Below the pieces are notes generated by a model that did not search any database, was not told where the DNA came from, and saw only the letters and a program-made list of their open reading frames with translations. The position numbers were made by a program, and so were the translations under genes. From contig NC_064035.1 in assembly GCF_932526225.1 (NCBI RefSeq), positions 18,279,969 to 18,343,968 of the forward strand: a stretch of DNA of 64,000 nt. Direction: 5' to 3'. This stretch comes from Nematostella vectensis (taxonomy: Eukaryota > Cnidaria > Anthozoa > Actiniaria > Edwardsiidae). Positions 1-14,315 of the stretch are shown here, in pieces. Numbering within the stretch: the first letter of the stretch is position 1; the number at the start of each line of letters is the position of its first letter.

Positions 1-2994
1 TGGGCTATACTCGGGTTGCGCACTTAGTGACTGGGCTATACTCGGGTTGTGCACTAACTGACTGGGCTATATTCGGGTTGTGCACTTAGTGACTGGGCTA
101 TACTCGGGTTGCGCACTACCTGACTGGGCTATACTAGGGTTGCGCACTTAGTGACTGCTGGACTATACTCGGGTTGCGCACTTAGTGACTGGGCTATACT
201 CGGGTTGCGCATTACCTGACTGGGCTATACTCGGGTTGCGCACTTAGTGACTGCTGGACTATACTCAGGTTGCGCACTTAGTGACTGGGCTATACTCGGG
301 TTGCGCACTAAGTGATTGGGCTATACTTGGGTTGCGCACTTAGTAACTGGGCTATACTCGGGTTGCGCACTTAGTGTCTGAGCTATACTTGGGTTGTGCA
401 CTTAGTGTCTCGGCTATACTCGGGTTGCGCTCTTAGTGACTGGGCTATACTCGGGTTGCGCACTACCTGACTGGGCTATACTCGGGTTGCGCACTTAGTG
501 ACTGCTGGACTATACTCGGGTTGCGCACTTAGTGACTGGGCTATACTCGGGTTGCGCATTACCTGACTGGGCTATACTCGGGTTGCGCACTTAGTGACTG
601 CTGGACTATACTCAGGTTGCGCACTTAGTGACTGGGCTATACTCGGGTTGCGCACTAAGTGATTGGGCTATACTCGGGTTGCGCACTTAGTGACTGGGCT
701 ATACTCGGGTTGCGCACTTAGTGACTGAGCTATACTTGGGTTGTGCACTTAGTGTCTCGGCTATACTCGGGTTGCGCTCTTAGTGACTGGGCTATACTCG
801 GGTTGCACACTAAGTGACTGGGCTATACTCGGGTTGCGCTCTTAGTGACTGGGCTATACTCAGGTTGCGCACTAAGTGACTGGGCTATACTCGGGTTGCG
901 CACTTAGTGACTGGGCTATACTCGGGTTGCGCACTTAGTGACTGGGCTATACTTGGGTTGTGCACTTAGTGTCTCGGCTATACTCGGGTTGTGCACTTAG
1001 TGTCTCAACTATACTCGGGTTGGGCTCTTAGTGACTGGGCTATACTCGGGTTGTCCACTTAGTGACTGGGCTATACTCGGGTTGCACACTTAGTGACTGG
1101 GCTATACTCGGGTTGCGCACTTAGTGACTGGGCTATACTCGGGTTGCGCACTAAGTGACTGTGCTATACTCGGGTTGCTCACTTAGTGACTGGGCTATAC
1201 TCGGGTTGAGTACTTAGTGAATGGGCTATACTCGAGTTGCGCACTTATTGACTGGGTTATACGCGAGTTGTGCACTTAGTGACTGGGCTATACTTGGGTT
1301 GTCCACTTAGTGACTTGGTTATACTCGGGTTGCACACTAAGTAACTGGGCTATACTCGGGTTGCCCACTTAGTGACTGGGCTATACTTGGGTTGCGGTCT
1401 TAGTGTCTGGGCTATACTCGGGTTGCCCACTTAGTGACTGGGCTATACTCGGGTTGCGCACTTAGTAACGAGGCTATAATCGAGTTGTGCACTTAGTGAA
1501 TGGGCTATACTCGCGTTGCGCTCTTAGTGTCGGGGCTATACTCGGGTTGTGCTCTTAGTGTCTGGGCTATACTTGGGTTTGCACACTTAGTAACTGGGCT
1601 ATACTCGGGTTGCCTACTTAGTGACTGGGCTATACCCGGGTTGCGTACTAAGTGACTGGGCTATACTCGGGTTGTGCACTTAGTGACCGGGCTATACTCG
1701 GGTTGCGCACTTAGTGACTGGGCTATACTCGGGTTGCGCACTTAGTGACCGGGCTATACTCGGGTTGCCCACTTAGTGACTGGGCTATACTCGGGTTGCC
1801 CACTTAGTGTCTCGGCTATACTCGGGTTGTGCACTTAGTGACTGGGCTATACTCGGGTTGTGCACTTAGTGACTGGGCTATACTCGGGTTGTGCACTTAG
1901 TGACTGGGCTATACTCGGGTTGTGCACTTAGTGATTGTGCTATACTCGGGTTGAGAACTTAGTGACCGAGCTATACTTGGGTAGCGCACTTAGTGACTGG
2001 GCTATACTTGGGTTGCGCACTTAGCGACTGGTGTATACTCAGGTTGCACACTAAGTGACCGGGTTATACTCAGGTTGCCCACTTAGTGACTGGGCTATAC
2101 TCGGGTTGCGCACTTAGTGACTGGGCTATACTCGGGTTGTGCACTTAGTGACTGGGCTATACTCGGGTTGCGCACTTAGTGACTGAGCTATACTCGGGTT
2201 GCGCACTTAGTGTCTCGGCTATACTCGGGTTGCGCTCTTAGTGACTGGGCTATACTCGGGTTGTCCACTTAGTGACTGGTTTATACTTGGGTTGTGCACT
2301 TAGTGACTGGGCTATACTCGGGTTGAGCACTTAGTGACTGGGCTATACTTGGGTTGCGCACTAAGTGACTTGGCTATACTCGGGTTGTCCACTTAGTGAC
2401 TGGTTTATACTTGGGTTGTGCACTAAGTGACTGGGCTATACTCGGGTTGCGCACTTAGTGACTGAGTTATACTTGGGTTGCGCTCTCAGTGTCACGGTTA
2501 TACTCGGATTGCGCACTAAGTATCTTGGCTATACTCGGGTTGTGCACTTAGTTACTGGGCTATACTCGGGTTGAGCACTTAGTGACTGAGCTATACTTGG
2601 GTTGCGCACTTAGTGACTGGTCTATACTCGGGTTGCGCACTTAGTGACTAGCCTATACTCGGGTTGCACACTAAGTGACTGGGCTATACTCGGGTTGCGC
2701 ACTTAGTTACTGGGCTATACTCGTGTTGCACACTTAGTGACTGGGCTATACTCGGGTTGCGCACTTACTGACTGGGATATACTCGAATTGCGCACTTAAT
2801 GGCTGGGCTATACTCGTGTTGCGCGCTTAGTGACTGAGATATACTCGAATTGCGCCCTTATTGACTGCGATATTCTCGAATTGCCCACTTAGTGACAGGG
2901 CTCTACTCGGGTTGCCAACTTAGTGGCTGGGCTATACTCGGGTTGCGCTATTAGTGGCTGCGATATACTCGACGGGGGTCGCGCACTTAGTGAC

Positions 2995-3195
2995 TAAGTG
3001 GAGGATATGGCATGGTTGCTTACTCAGCATCTTAGATAATATGAGCCAATTGGATTCTTTGCAGACTGTGTATATTTGTTTTCGGAAGATAGCTGCTTTT
3101 TCATTATTAAACTTGCTGGAAGTCAACAAGAGCTTTTTAAGTTGTTTTACTACACTGTTATTGAATTTTACATACGCTAGTAGTATCAGGATTTC
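2995..3195. repeat. Satellite-embedded module, copy 1
   Basis: About 201 bp of AT-rich non-satellite sequence (starts taagtggaggatatgg, ends tcaggatttc) interrupts the 31-bp array. It is always preceded by the same diverged repeats, including cgacgggggtcgcgcac. It yields a 109-codon + frame and a 65-codon - frame. The + frame ends in translated satellite, so neither looks like a gene. I recognise no protein or RNA family in it. Confidence 0.9.
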
Positions 3196-4457
3196 GGGCT
3201 ATACTCGGGTTGTGCTCTTAGGGTCTGGGCTATACTCGGGTTGCGCACTTAGTGACTGGGCTATACTCGGGTTGCGCACTTAGTGACTGGGCTATACTCG
3301 GGTTGCGCACTACCTGACTGGGCTTTACTCGGGTTTTGCACTTACTGACTGGGCTATACTCGTGTTGCGCACTTAGTGACTGGGCTATACTCGGGTTGCG
3401 CACTAAGTGACTGGGCTATACTTGGGTTGCGCTCTTAGTGTCTGGGTTATACTCGGGTTGCGCTCTAAGTAACTGGGCTATACTCGGGTTGCCCACTAAG
3501 TGACTGGGCTATACTTGGGTTGCGCACTTAGTGACTGGGCTATACTTGGGTTGCGCTCTTAGTGACTGAGCTATACTTGGGTTGCGCACTTAGTGACTGG
3601 TCTATACTCGGGTTGCGCACTTAGTGACTGGGCTATACTCGGGTTGCGCACTACCTGACTGGGCTATATTCGGGTTGTGCACTTAGTGACTGGGCTATAC
3701 TCGGGTTGCGCACTACCTGACTGGGCTATACTCGGGTTGCGCACTTAGTGACTGGGCTATACTCGGGTTGTGCACTAACTGACTGGGCTATATTCGGGTT
3801 GTGCACTTAGTGACTGGGCTATACTCGGGTTGCGCACTACCTGACTGGGCTATACTAGGGTTGCGCACTTAGTGACTGCTGGACTATACTCGGGTTGCGC
3901 ACTTAGTGACTGGGCTATACTCGGGTTGCGCATTACCTGACTGGGCTATACTCGGGTTGCGCACTTAGTGACTGCTGGACTATACTCAGGTTGCGCACTT
4001 AGTGACTGGGCTATACTCGGGTTGCGCACTAAGTGATTGGGCTATACTTGGGTTGCGCACTTAGTAACTGGGCTATACTCGGGTTGCGCACTTAGTGTCT
4101 GAGCTATACTTGGGTTGTGCACTTAGTGTCTCGGCTATACTCGGGTTGCGCTCTTAGTGACTGGGCTATACTCGGGTTGCACACTAAGTGACTGGGCTAT
4201 ACTCGGGTTGCGCTCTTAGTGACTGGGCTATACTCAGGTTGCGCACTAAGTGACTGGGCTATACTCGGGTTGCGCACTTAGTGACTGGGCTATACTCGGG
4301 TTGCGCACTTAGTGACTGGGCTATACTTGGCTTGTGCACTTAGTGTCTCGGCTATACTCGGGTTGTGCACTTAGTGACTGGGCTATACTCGGGTTGCACA
4401 CTAAGTGACTGGGCTAAACTCGGGTTGCGCACTTAGTGACTGGGCTATACTCGGGTT

Positions 4458-7400
4458 GAGCACTAAGTGACTGTGCTATACTCGGGTTGCTCACTTAGTG
4501 ACTGGGCTATACTCGGGTTGAGTACTTAGTGACCGGGCTATACTTGTGTTGCGCACTAAGTGACTGGGCTATACTCGGTTTGAGCACTTAGTGAATGGGC
4601 TATACTCGAGTTGCACACTTATTGACTGGGTTATACCCGAGTTGTGCACTTAGTGACTGGGCTATACTTGGGTTGTGCACTTAGTGACTGGGCTATACTC
4701 GGGTTGCGCACTAAGTGACTGGGCTATACTCGGGTTGCGCACTTAGTGACTGGGCTATACTCAGGTTGCGCACTTAGTGACTGGGCTATACTCGGGTTGC
4801 GCACTTAGTGACTGGGCTATACTCGGGTTGTGCACTTAGTGACTGGGCTATACTTGGGTTGTGCACTTAGTGACTGGGCTATACTCGGGTTGCGCACTTA
4901 GTGACTGGGCTATACTTGGGTTGTGCACTTAGTGACTGGGCTATACTCGGGTTGCGCACTAAGTGACTGGGCTATACTCTGGTTGAGCACTTAGTGAATG
5001 GGCTATACTCGGGTTGCCCACTTAGTGACCGGGCTATACTCGAGTTGCACACTTATTGACTGGGTTATACCCGAGTTGCGCACTTAGTGACTGGGCTATA
5101 CTCGGGTTGCGGACTTAGTGACTGCTGGACTATACTCGGGTTGCCTACTTTGTGACTGGGCTATACTCGTGTTGCGCACTACCTGACTGGGCTATACTAG
5201 GGTTGCGGACTTAGTGACTGCTGGGCTATACTCGGGTTGCGCACTTAGTGACTGGGCTATACTCGGGTTGCGCATTACCTGACTGGGCTATACTCGGGTT
5301 GCGCACTTAGTGACTGCTGGACTATACTCAGGTTGCGCACTTAGTGACTGGGCTATACTCGGGTTGCGCACTAAGTGATTGGGCTATACTTGGGTTGCGC
5401 ACTTAGTAACTGGGCTATACTCGGGTTGCGCACTTAGTGTCTGAGCTATACTTGGGTTGTGCACTTAGTGTCTCGGCTATACTCGGGTTGCGCTCTTAGT
5501 GACTGGGCTATACTCGGGTTGCACACTAAGTGACTGGGCTAAACTCGGGTTGCGCACTTAGTGACTGGGCTATACTCGGGTTGAGCACTAAGTGACTGTG
5601 CTATACTCGGGTTGCTCACTTAGTGACTGGGCTATACTCGGGTTGAGTACTTAGTGACCGGGCTATACTTGTGTTGCGCACTAAGTGACTGGGCTATACT
5701 CGGTTTGAGCACTTAGTGAATGGGCTATACTCGAGTTGCACACTTATTGACTGGGTTATACCCGAGTTGTGCACTTAGTGACTGGGCTATACTTGGGTTG
5801 TGCACTTAGTGACTGGGCTATACTCGGGTTGCGCACTAAGTGACTGGGCTATACTCGGGTTGCGCACTTAGTGACTGGGCTATACTCAGGTTGCGCACTT
5901 AGTGACTGGGCTATACTCGGGTTGCGCACTTAGTGACTGGGCTATACTCGGGTTGTGCACTTAGTGACTGGGCTATACTTGGGTTGTGCACTTAGTGACT
6001 GGGCTATACTCGGGTTGCGCACTTAGTGACTGGGCTATACTTGGGTTGTGCACTTAGTGACTGGGCTATACTCGGGTTGCGCACTAAGTGACTGGGCTAT
6101 ACTCTGGTTGAGCACTTAGTGAATGGGCTATACTCGGGTTGCCCACTTAGTGACCGGGCTATACTCGAGTTGCACACTTATTGACTGGGTTATACCCGAG
6201 TTGCGCACTTAGTGACTGGGCTATACTCGGGTTGCGGACTTAGTGACTGCTGGACTATACTCGGGTTGCCTACTTTGTGACTGGGCTATACTCGTGTTGC
6301 GCACTACCTGACTGGGCTATACTAGGGTTGCGGACTTAGTGACTGCTGGGCTATACTCGGGTTGCGCACTTAGTGACTGGGCTATACTCGGGTTGCGCAT
6401 TACCTGACTGGGCTATACTCGGGTTGCGCACTTAGTGACTGCTGGACTATACTCAGGTTGCGCACTTAGTGACTGGGCTATACTCGGGTTGCGCACTAAG
6501 TGATTGGGCTATACTTGGGTTGCGCACTTAGTAACTGGGCTATACTCGGGTTGCGCACTTAGTGTCTGAGCTATACTTGGGTTGTGCACTTAGTGTCTCG
6601 GCTATACTCGGGTTGCGCTCTTAGTGACTGGGCTATACTCGGGTTGCACACTAAGTGACTGGGCTATACTCGGGTTGCGCTCTTAGTGACTGGGCTATAC
6701 TCAGGTTGCGCACTAAGTGACTGGGCTATACTCGGGTTGCTCACTTAGTGACTGGGCTATACTCGGGTTGCGCACTTAGTGACTGGGCTATACTTGGCTT
6801 GTGCACTTAGTGTCTCGGCTATACTCGGGTTGTGCACTTAGTGACTGGGCTATACTCGGGTTGCACACTAAGTGACTGGGCTAAACTCGGGTTGCGCACT
6901 TAGTGACTGGGCTATACTCGGGTTGAGCACTAAGTGACTGTGCTATACTCGGGTTGCTCACTTAGTGACTGGGCTATACTCGGGTTGAGTACTTAGTGAC
7001 CGGGCTATACTTGTGTTGCGCACTAAGTGACTGGGCTATACTCGGTTTGAGCACTTAGTGAATGGGTTATACTCGAGTTGCACACTTATTGACTGGGTTA
7101 TACCCGAGTTGTGCACTTAGTGACTGGGCTATACTTGGGTTGTGCACTTAGTGACTGGGCTATACTCGGGTTGCGCACTAAGTGACTGGGCTATACTCGG
7201 GTTGCGCACTTAGTGACTGGGCTATACTCAGGTTGCGCACTTAGTGACTGGGCTATACTCGGGTTGCGCACTTAGTGACTGGGCTATACTCGGGTTGTGC
7301 ACTTAGTGACTGGGCTATACTTGGGTTGTGCACTTAGTGACTGGGCTATACTCGGGTTGCGCACTTAGTGACTGGGCTATACTTGGGTTGTGCACTTAGT

Positions 7401-7640
7401 GACTGGGCTATACTCGGGTTGCGCACTAAGTGACTGGGCTATACTCTGGTTGAGCACTTAGTGAATGGGCTATACTCGGGTTGCCCACTTAGTGACCGGG
7501 CTATACTCGAGTTGCACACTTATTGACTGGGTTATACCCGAGTTGCGCACTTAGTGACTGGGCTATACTCGGGTTGCGGACTTAGTGACTGCTGGACTAT
7601 ACTCGGGTTGCCTACTTTGTGACTGGGCTATACTCGTGTT
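4458..7640. repeat. Internal sub-repeats of about 1.1-1.3 kb within the satellite
   Basis: A distinctive run of unit variants (gagcactaagtgactgtg, then gctcacttag, then gagtacttag and ttgtgttgcg) recurs at 4,458, 5,583 and 6,924, spacings of 1,125 and 1,341 bp. The same set recurs from 15,779 (offset 11,321). Two further copies are at 26,619 and 28,023. This is an intermediate level of organisation between the 31-bp unit and the 11-kb block. Confidence 0.75.
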
Positions 7641-8995
7641 GTGCACTTAGTGACTGGGCTATACTCGGGTTGCGGACTTAGTGACTGCTGGGCTATACTC
7701 GGGTTGCGCACTTAGTGACTGAGCTATACTTGGGTTGTGCACTTAGTGACTGGTCTATACTCGGGTTGCGCACTTAGTGACTGGTCTATACTCGGGTTGC
7801 GCACTTAGTGACTGGTCTATACTTGGGTTGCGCACTTAGTGACTGGGCTATACTCGGGTTGCACACTTAGTGACTGGGCTATACTCAGGTTGCGCACTTA
7901 CTGACTGGGATATACTCGAGTTGCGCACTTAGTGACTGGGCTATACTCGAATTGCGCACCTATTGACTGCGATATACTCGAATTGCCCACTTAGTGACAG
8001 GGCTATACTCGGGTTGCGTATTAAGTGACTGGGCTATACTCGGGTTGCGCACTTAGTGACTGAGCTATACTTGGGTTGCGCACTTAGTGACTGGGCTATA
8101 CTTGGGTTGCGCTCTTAGTGACTAAGCTATACTTGGGATTCGCACTTAGTGACTGGTCTATACTCGGGTTGCGTTCTTAGTGTCTGGGCTATACTCGGGT
8201 TGCGCACTTATTGACTGGGCTATACTCGGGTTGCACACTTAGTGACTGGGCTATACTCGGGTTGCGCACTTAGTGACTGGGCTATACTCGGGTTGCGCAC
8301 TTAGTGACTGGGCTATACTCGGGTTGCGCACTTAGTGACTAGGCTATACTCGGGTTGCGCACTTAGTGACTGGGCTATACTCGGGTTGCGCACTTAGTGA
8401 CTGGGCTATACTCGGGTTGCGCACTTAGTGACTGAGCTATACTTGGGTTGTGCACTTATTGTCTCAACTATACTCGGGTTGGGCTCTTAGTGACTGGGCT
8501 ATACTCGGGTTGTCCACTTAGTGACTGGTCTATACTTGGGTTGCGCTCTTAGTGACTGGGCTATACTCGGGCTGCCCACTTAGTGACTGGGCTATACTTT
8601 GGTTGCACTCTTAGTGACTGGGCTATACTCGTGTTGCGCACTAAGTGACTGGGCTATACTCGGGTTGCCCACTTAGTGACTGGGCTATACTCGGGTTGCG
8701 CACTTAGTGACTGGGCTATACTCGGGTTGCACACTTAGTGACTGGGCTATACTCGGGTTGCGCACTTACTGACTGGGATATACTCGAGTTGCGCACTTAA
8801 TGGCTGGGCTATACTCGGGTTGCGCGCTTAGTGACTGAGATATACTCGAATTGCGCCCTTATTGACTGCGATATTTTCGAATTGCCCACTTAGTGACAGG
8901 GCTCTACTCGGGTTGCCAACTTAGTGGCTGGGCTATACTCGGGTTGCGCTATTAGTGGCTGCGATATACTCGACGGGGGTCGCGCACTTAGTGAC

Positions 8996-9196
8996 TAAGT
9001 GGAGGATATGGCATGGTTACTTACTCAGCATCTTAGATAATATGAGCCAATTGGATTCTTTGCAGACTGTGTATATTTGTTTTCGGAAGATAGCTGCTTT
9101 TTCATTATTAAACTTGCTGGAAGTCAACAAGAGCTTTTTAAGTTGTTTTACTACACTGTTATTGAATTTTACATACGCTAGTAGTATCAGGATTTC
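8996..9196. repeat. Satellite-embedded module, copy 2
   Basis: Same module, 6,001 bp after copy 1. It carries a single visible substitution (ggttac where the other copies have ggttgc). That change alters one residue of the fortuitous ORF and removes the ATG of the minus-strand frame. Confidence 0.9.
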
Positions 9197-12120
9197 GGGC
9201 TATACTCGGGTTGTGCTCTTAGGGTCTGGGCTATACTCGGGTTGCGCACTTAGTGACTGGGCTATACTCGGGTTGCGCACTTAGTGACCGGGCTATACTC
9301 GGGTTGCGCACTACCTGACTTGGCTTTACTCGGGTTGTGCACTCAGTGACTGGGCTATACTCGTGTTGCGCACTTAGTGACTGGGCTATACTCGGGTTGC
9401 GCACTAAGTGACTGGGCTATACTCGGGTTGCGCACTTAGTGACTGGGCTATACTCGGGTTGTGCACTTAGTGACTGGGCTATACTTGGGTTGTGCACTTA
9501 GTGACTGGGCTATACTCGGGTTGCGCACTTAGTGACTGGGCTATACTCGGGTTGCGCACTACCTGACTGGGCTATACTCGGGTTGCGCACTTAGTGACTG
9601 CTGGACTATACTCGGGTTGCGCACTTAGTGACTGGGCTATACTCGGGTTGCGCATTACCTGACTGGGCTATACTCGGGTTGCGCACTTAGTGACTGCTGG
9701 ACTATACTCAGGTTGCGCACTTAGTGACTGGGCTATACTCGGGTTGCGCACTAAGTGATTGGGCTATACTCGGGTTGCGCACTTAGTGACTGGGCTATAC
9801 TCGGGTTGCGCACTTAGTGACTGAGCTATACTTGGGTTGTGCACTTAGTGTCTCGGCTATACTCGGGTTGCGCTCTTAGTGACTGGGCTATACTCGGGTT
9901 GCACACTAAGTGACTGGGCTATACTCGGGTTGCGCTCTTAGTGACTGGGCTATACTCAGGTTGCGCACTAAGTGACTGGGCTATACTCGGGTTGTGCACT
10001 TAGTGACTGGGCTATACTCGGGTTGCGCACTTAGTGACTGGGCTATACTTGGGTTGTGCACTTAGTGTCTCGGCTATACTCGGGTTGTGCACTTAGTGTC
10101 TCAACTATACTCGGGTTGGGCTCTTAGTGACTGGGCTATACTCGGGTTGTCCACTTAGTGACTGGGCTATACTCGGGTTGCACACTTAGTGACTGGGCTA
10201 TACTCGGGTTGCGCACTTAGTGACTGGGCTATACTCGGGTTGCGCACTAAGTGACTGTGCTATACTCGGGTTGCTCACTTAGTGACTGGGCTATACTCGG
10301 GTTGAGTACTTAGTGAATGGGCTATACTCGAGTTGCGCACTTATTGACTGGGTTATACGCGAGTTGTGCACTTAGTGACTGGGCTATACTTGGGTTGTCC
10401 ACTTAGTGACTTGGTTATACTCGGGTTGCACACTAAGTAACTGGGCTATACTCGGGTTGCCCACTTAGTGACTGGGCTATACTTGGGTTGCGGTCTTAGT
10501 GTCTGGGCTATACTCGGGTTGCCCACTTAGTGACTGGGCTATACTCGGGTTGCGCACTTAGTGACTAGGCTATAATCGAGTTGTGCACTTAGTGAATGGG
10601 CTATACTCGCGTTGCGCTCTTAGTGTCGGGGCTATACACGGGTTGTGCTCTTAGTGTCTGGGCTATACTTGGGTTGCACACTTAGTAACTGGGCTATACT
10701 CGGGTTGCCTACTTAGTGACTGGGCTATACCCGGGTTGCGTACTAAGTGACTGGGCTATACTCGGGTTGTGCACTTAGTGACCGGGCTATACTCGGGTTG
10801 CGCACTTAGTGACTGGGCTATACTCGGGTTGCGCACTTAGTGACCGGGCTATACTCGGGTTGCCCACTTAGTGACTGGGCTATACTCGGGTTGCCCACTT
10901 AGTGTCTCGGCTATACTCGGGTTGTGCACTTAGTGACTGGGCTATACTCGGGTTGTGCACTTAGTGACTGGTCTATACTCGGGTTGTGCACTTAGTGACT
11001 GGGCTATACTCGGGTTGTGCACTTAGTGACTGTGCTATACTCGGGTTGAGAACTTAGTGACCGAGCTATACTTGGGTTGCGCACTTAGTGACTGGGCTAT
11101 ACTTGGGTTGCGCTCTTAGTGACTGAGCTATACTTGGGTTGCGCACTTAGCGACTGGTGTATACTCAGGTTGCACACTAAGTGACCGGGTTATACTCAGG
11201 TTGCCCATTTAGTGACTGGGCTATACTCGGGTTGCGCACTTAGTGACTGGGCTATACTCGGGTTGTGCACTTAGTGACTGGGCTATACTCGGGTTGCGCA
11301 CTTAGTGACTGAGCTATACTCGGGTTGCGCACTTAGTGTCTCGGCTATACTCGGGTTGCGCTCTTAGTGACTGGGCTATACTCGGGTTGTCCACTTAGTG
11401 ACTGGTTTATACTTGGGTTGTGCACTTAGTGACTGGGCTATACTCGGGTTGAGCACTTAGTGACTGGGCTATACTTGGGTTGCGCACTAAGTGACTTGGC
11501 TATACTCGGGTTGTCCACTTAGTGACTGGTTTATACTTGGGTTGTGCACTAAGTGACTGGGCTATACTCGGGTTGCGCACTTAGTGACTGAGTTATACTT
11601 GGGTTGCGCTCTCAGTGTCACGGTTATACTCGGATTGCGCACTAAGTATCTTGGCTATACTCGGGTTGTGCACTTAGTTACTGGGCTATACTCGGGTTGA
11701 GCACTTAGTGACTGAGCTATACTTGGGTTGCGCACTTAGTGACTGGTCTATACTCGGGTTGCGCACTTAGTGACTAGCCTATACTCGGGTTGCACACTAA
11801 GTGACTGGGCTATACTCGGGTTGCGCACTTAGTTACTGGGCTATACTCGTGTTGCACACTTAGTGACTGGGCTATACTCGGGTTGCGCACTTACTGACTG
11901 GGATATACTCGAATTGCGCACTTAATGGCTGGACTATACTCGTGTTGCGCGCTTAGTGACTGAGATATACTCGAATTGCGCCCTTATTGACTGCGATATT
12001 CTCGAATTGCCCACTTAGTGACAGGGCTCTACTCGGGTTGCCAACTTAGTGGCTGGGCTATACTCGGGTTGCGCTATTAGTGGCTGCGATATACTCGACG
12101 GGGGTCGCGCACTTAGTGAC

Positions 12121-12321
12121 TAAGTGGAGGATATGGCATGGTTGCTTACTCAGCATCTTAGATAATATGAGCCAATTGGATTCTTTGCAGACTGTGTATA
12201 TTTGTTTTCGGAAGATAGCTGCTTTTTCATTATTAAACTTGCTGGAAGTCAACAAGAGCTTTTTAAGTTGTTTTACTACACTGTTATTGAATTTTACATA
12301 CGCTAGTAGTATCAGGATTTC
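12121..12321. repeat. Satellite-embedded module, copy 3
   Basis: Same module, 3,125 bp after copy 2, in the same diverged-repeat context and apparently identical to copy 1. It is the partner of copy 6 at the 11,321-bp offset. Confidence 0.9.
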
Positions 12322-14315
12322 GGGCTATACTCGGGTTGTGCTCTTAGGGTCTGGGCTATACTCGGGTTGCGCACTTAGTGACTGGGCTATACTCGGGTTG
12401 CGCACTTAGTGACTGGGCTATACTCGGGTTGCGCACTACCTGACTGGGCTTTACTCGGGTTTTGCACTTACTGACTGGGCTATACTCGTGTTGCGCACTT
12501 AGTGACTGGGCTATACTCGGGTTGCGCACTAAGTGACTGGGCTATACTTGGGTTGCGCTCTTAGTGTCTGGGTTATACTCGGGTTGCGCTCTAAGTAACT
12601 GGGCTATACTCGGGTTGCCCACTAAGTGACTGGGCTATACTTGGGTTGCGCACTTAGTGACTGGGCTATACTTGGGTTGCGCTCTTAGTGACTGAGCTAT
12701 ACTTGGGTTGCGCACTTAGTGACTGGTCTATACTCGGGTTGCGCACTTAGTGACTGGGCTATACTCGGGTTGCGCACTACCTGACTGGGCTATATTCGGG
12801 TTGTGCACTTAGTGACTGGGCTATACTCGGGTTGCGCACTACCTGACTGGGCTATACTCGGGTTGCGCACTTAGTGACTGGGCTATACTCGGGTTGTGCA
12901 CTAACTGACTGGGCTATATTCGGGTTGTGCACTTAGTGACTGGGCTATACTCGGGTTGCGCACTACCTGACTGGGCTATACTAGGGTTGCGCACTTAGTG
13001 ACTGCTGGACTATACTCGGGTTGCGCACTTAGTGACTGGGCTATACTCGGGTTGCGCATTACCTGACTGGGCTATACTCGGGTTGCGCACTTAGTGACTG
13101 CTGGACTATACTCAGGTTGCGCACTTAGTGACTGGGCTATACTCGGGTTGCGCACTAAGTGATTGGGCTATACTTGGGTTGCGCACTTAGTAACTGGGCT
13201 ATACTCGGGTTGCGCACTTAGTGTCTGAGCTATACTTGGGTTGTGCACTTAGTGTCTCGGCTATACTCGGGTTGCGCTCTTAGTGACTGGGCTATACTCG
13301 GGTTGCACACTAAGTGACTGGGCTAAACTCGGGTTGCGCTCTTAGTGACTGGGCTATACTCAGGTTGCGCACTAAGTGACTGGGCTATACTCGGGTTGCG
13401 CACTTAGTGACTGGGCTATACTCGGGTTGCGCACTTAGTGACTGGGCTATACTTGGCTTGTGCACTTAGTGTCTCGGCTATACTCGGGTTGTGCACTTAG
13501 TGACTGGGCTATACTCGGGTTGCACACTAAGTGACTGGGCTAAACTCGGGTTGCGCACTTAGTGACTGGGCTATACTCGGGTTGTCCACTTAGTGACTGG
13601 TTTATACTTGGGTTGTGCACTTAGTGACTGGGCTATACTCGGGTTGAGCACTTAGTGACTGGGCTATACTTGGGTTGCGCACTAAGTGACTTGGCTATAC
13701 TCGGGTTGTCCACTTAGTGACTGGTTTATACTTGGGTTGTGCACTAAGTGACTGGGCTATACTCGGGTTGCGCACTTAGTGACTGAGTTATACTTGGGTT
13801 GCGCTCTCAGTGTCACGGTTATACTCGGATTGCGCACTAAGTATCTTGGCTATACTCGGGTTGTGCACTTAGTTACTGGGCTATACTCGGGTTGAGCACT
13901 TAGTGACTGAGCTATACTTGGGTTGCGCACTTAGTGACTGGTCTATACTCGGGTTGCGCACTTAGTGACTAGCCTATACTCGGGTTGCACACTAAGTGAC
14001 TGGGCTATACTCGGGTTGCGCACTTAGTTACTGGGCTATACTCGTGTTGCACACTTAGTGACTGGGCTATACTCGGGTTGCGCACTTACTGACTGGGATA
14101 TACTCGAATTGCGCACTTAATGGCTGGACTATACTCGTGTTGCGCGCTTAGTGACTGAGATATACTCGAATTGCGCCCTTATTGACTGCGATATTCTCGA
14201 ATTGCCCACTTAGTGACAGGGCTCTACTCGGGTTGCCAACTTAGTGGCTGGGCTATACTCGGGTTGCGCTATTAGTGGCTGCGATATACTCGACGGGGGT
14301 CGCGCACTTAGTGAC

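Larger units (their letters stand above)
2245..13300. repeat. Higher-order repeat block, copy 1 (about 11 kb)
   Basis: This block matches 13,566-24,620 at a constant offset of 11,321 bp. It contains module copies at 2,995, 8,996 and 12,121, mirrored at 14,316, 20,317 and 23,442. The match starts near 2,245, where the upstream repeats differ between copies. It ends near 13,300, where one copy reads gcacactaag and the other gcgcactacc. The edges were judged by eye and could move by one or two 31-bp units. Confidence 0.85.
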
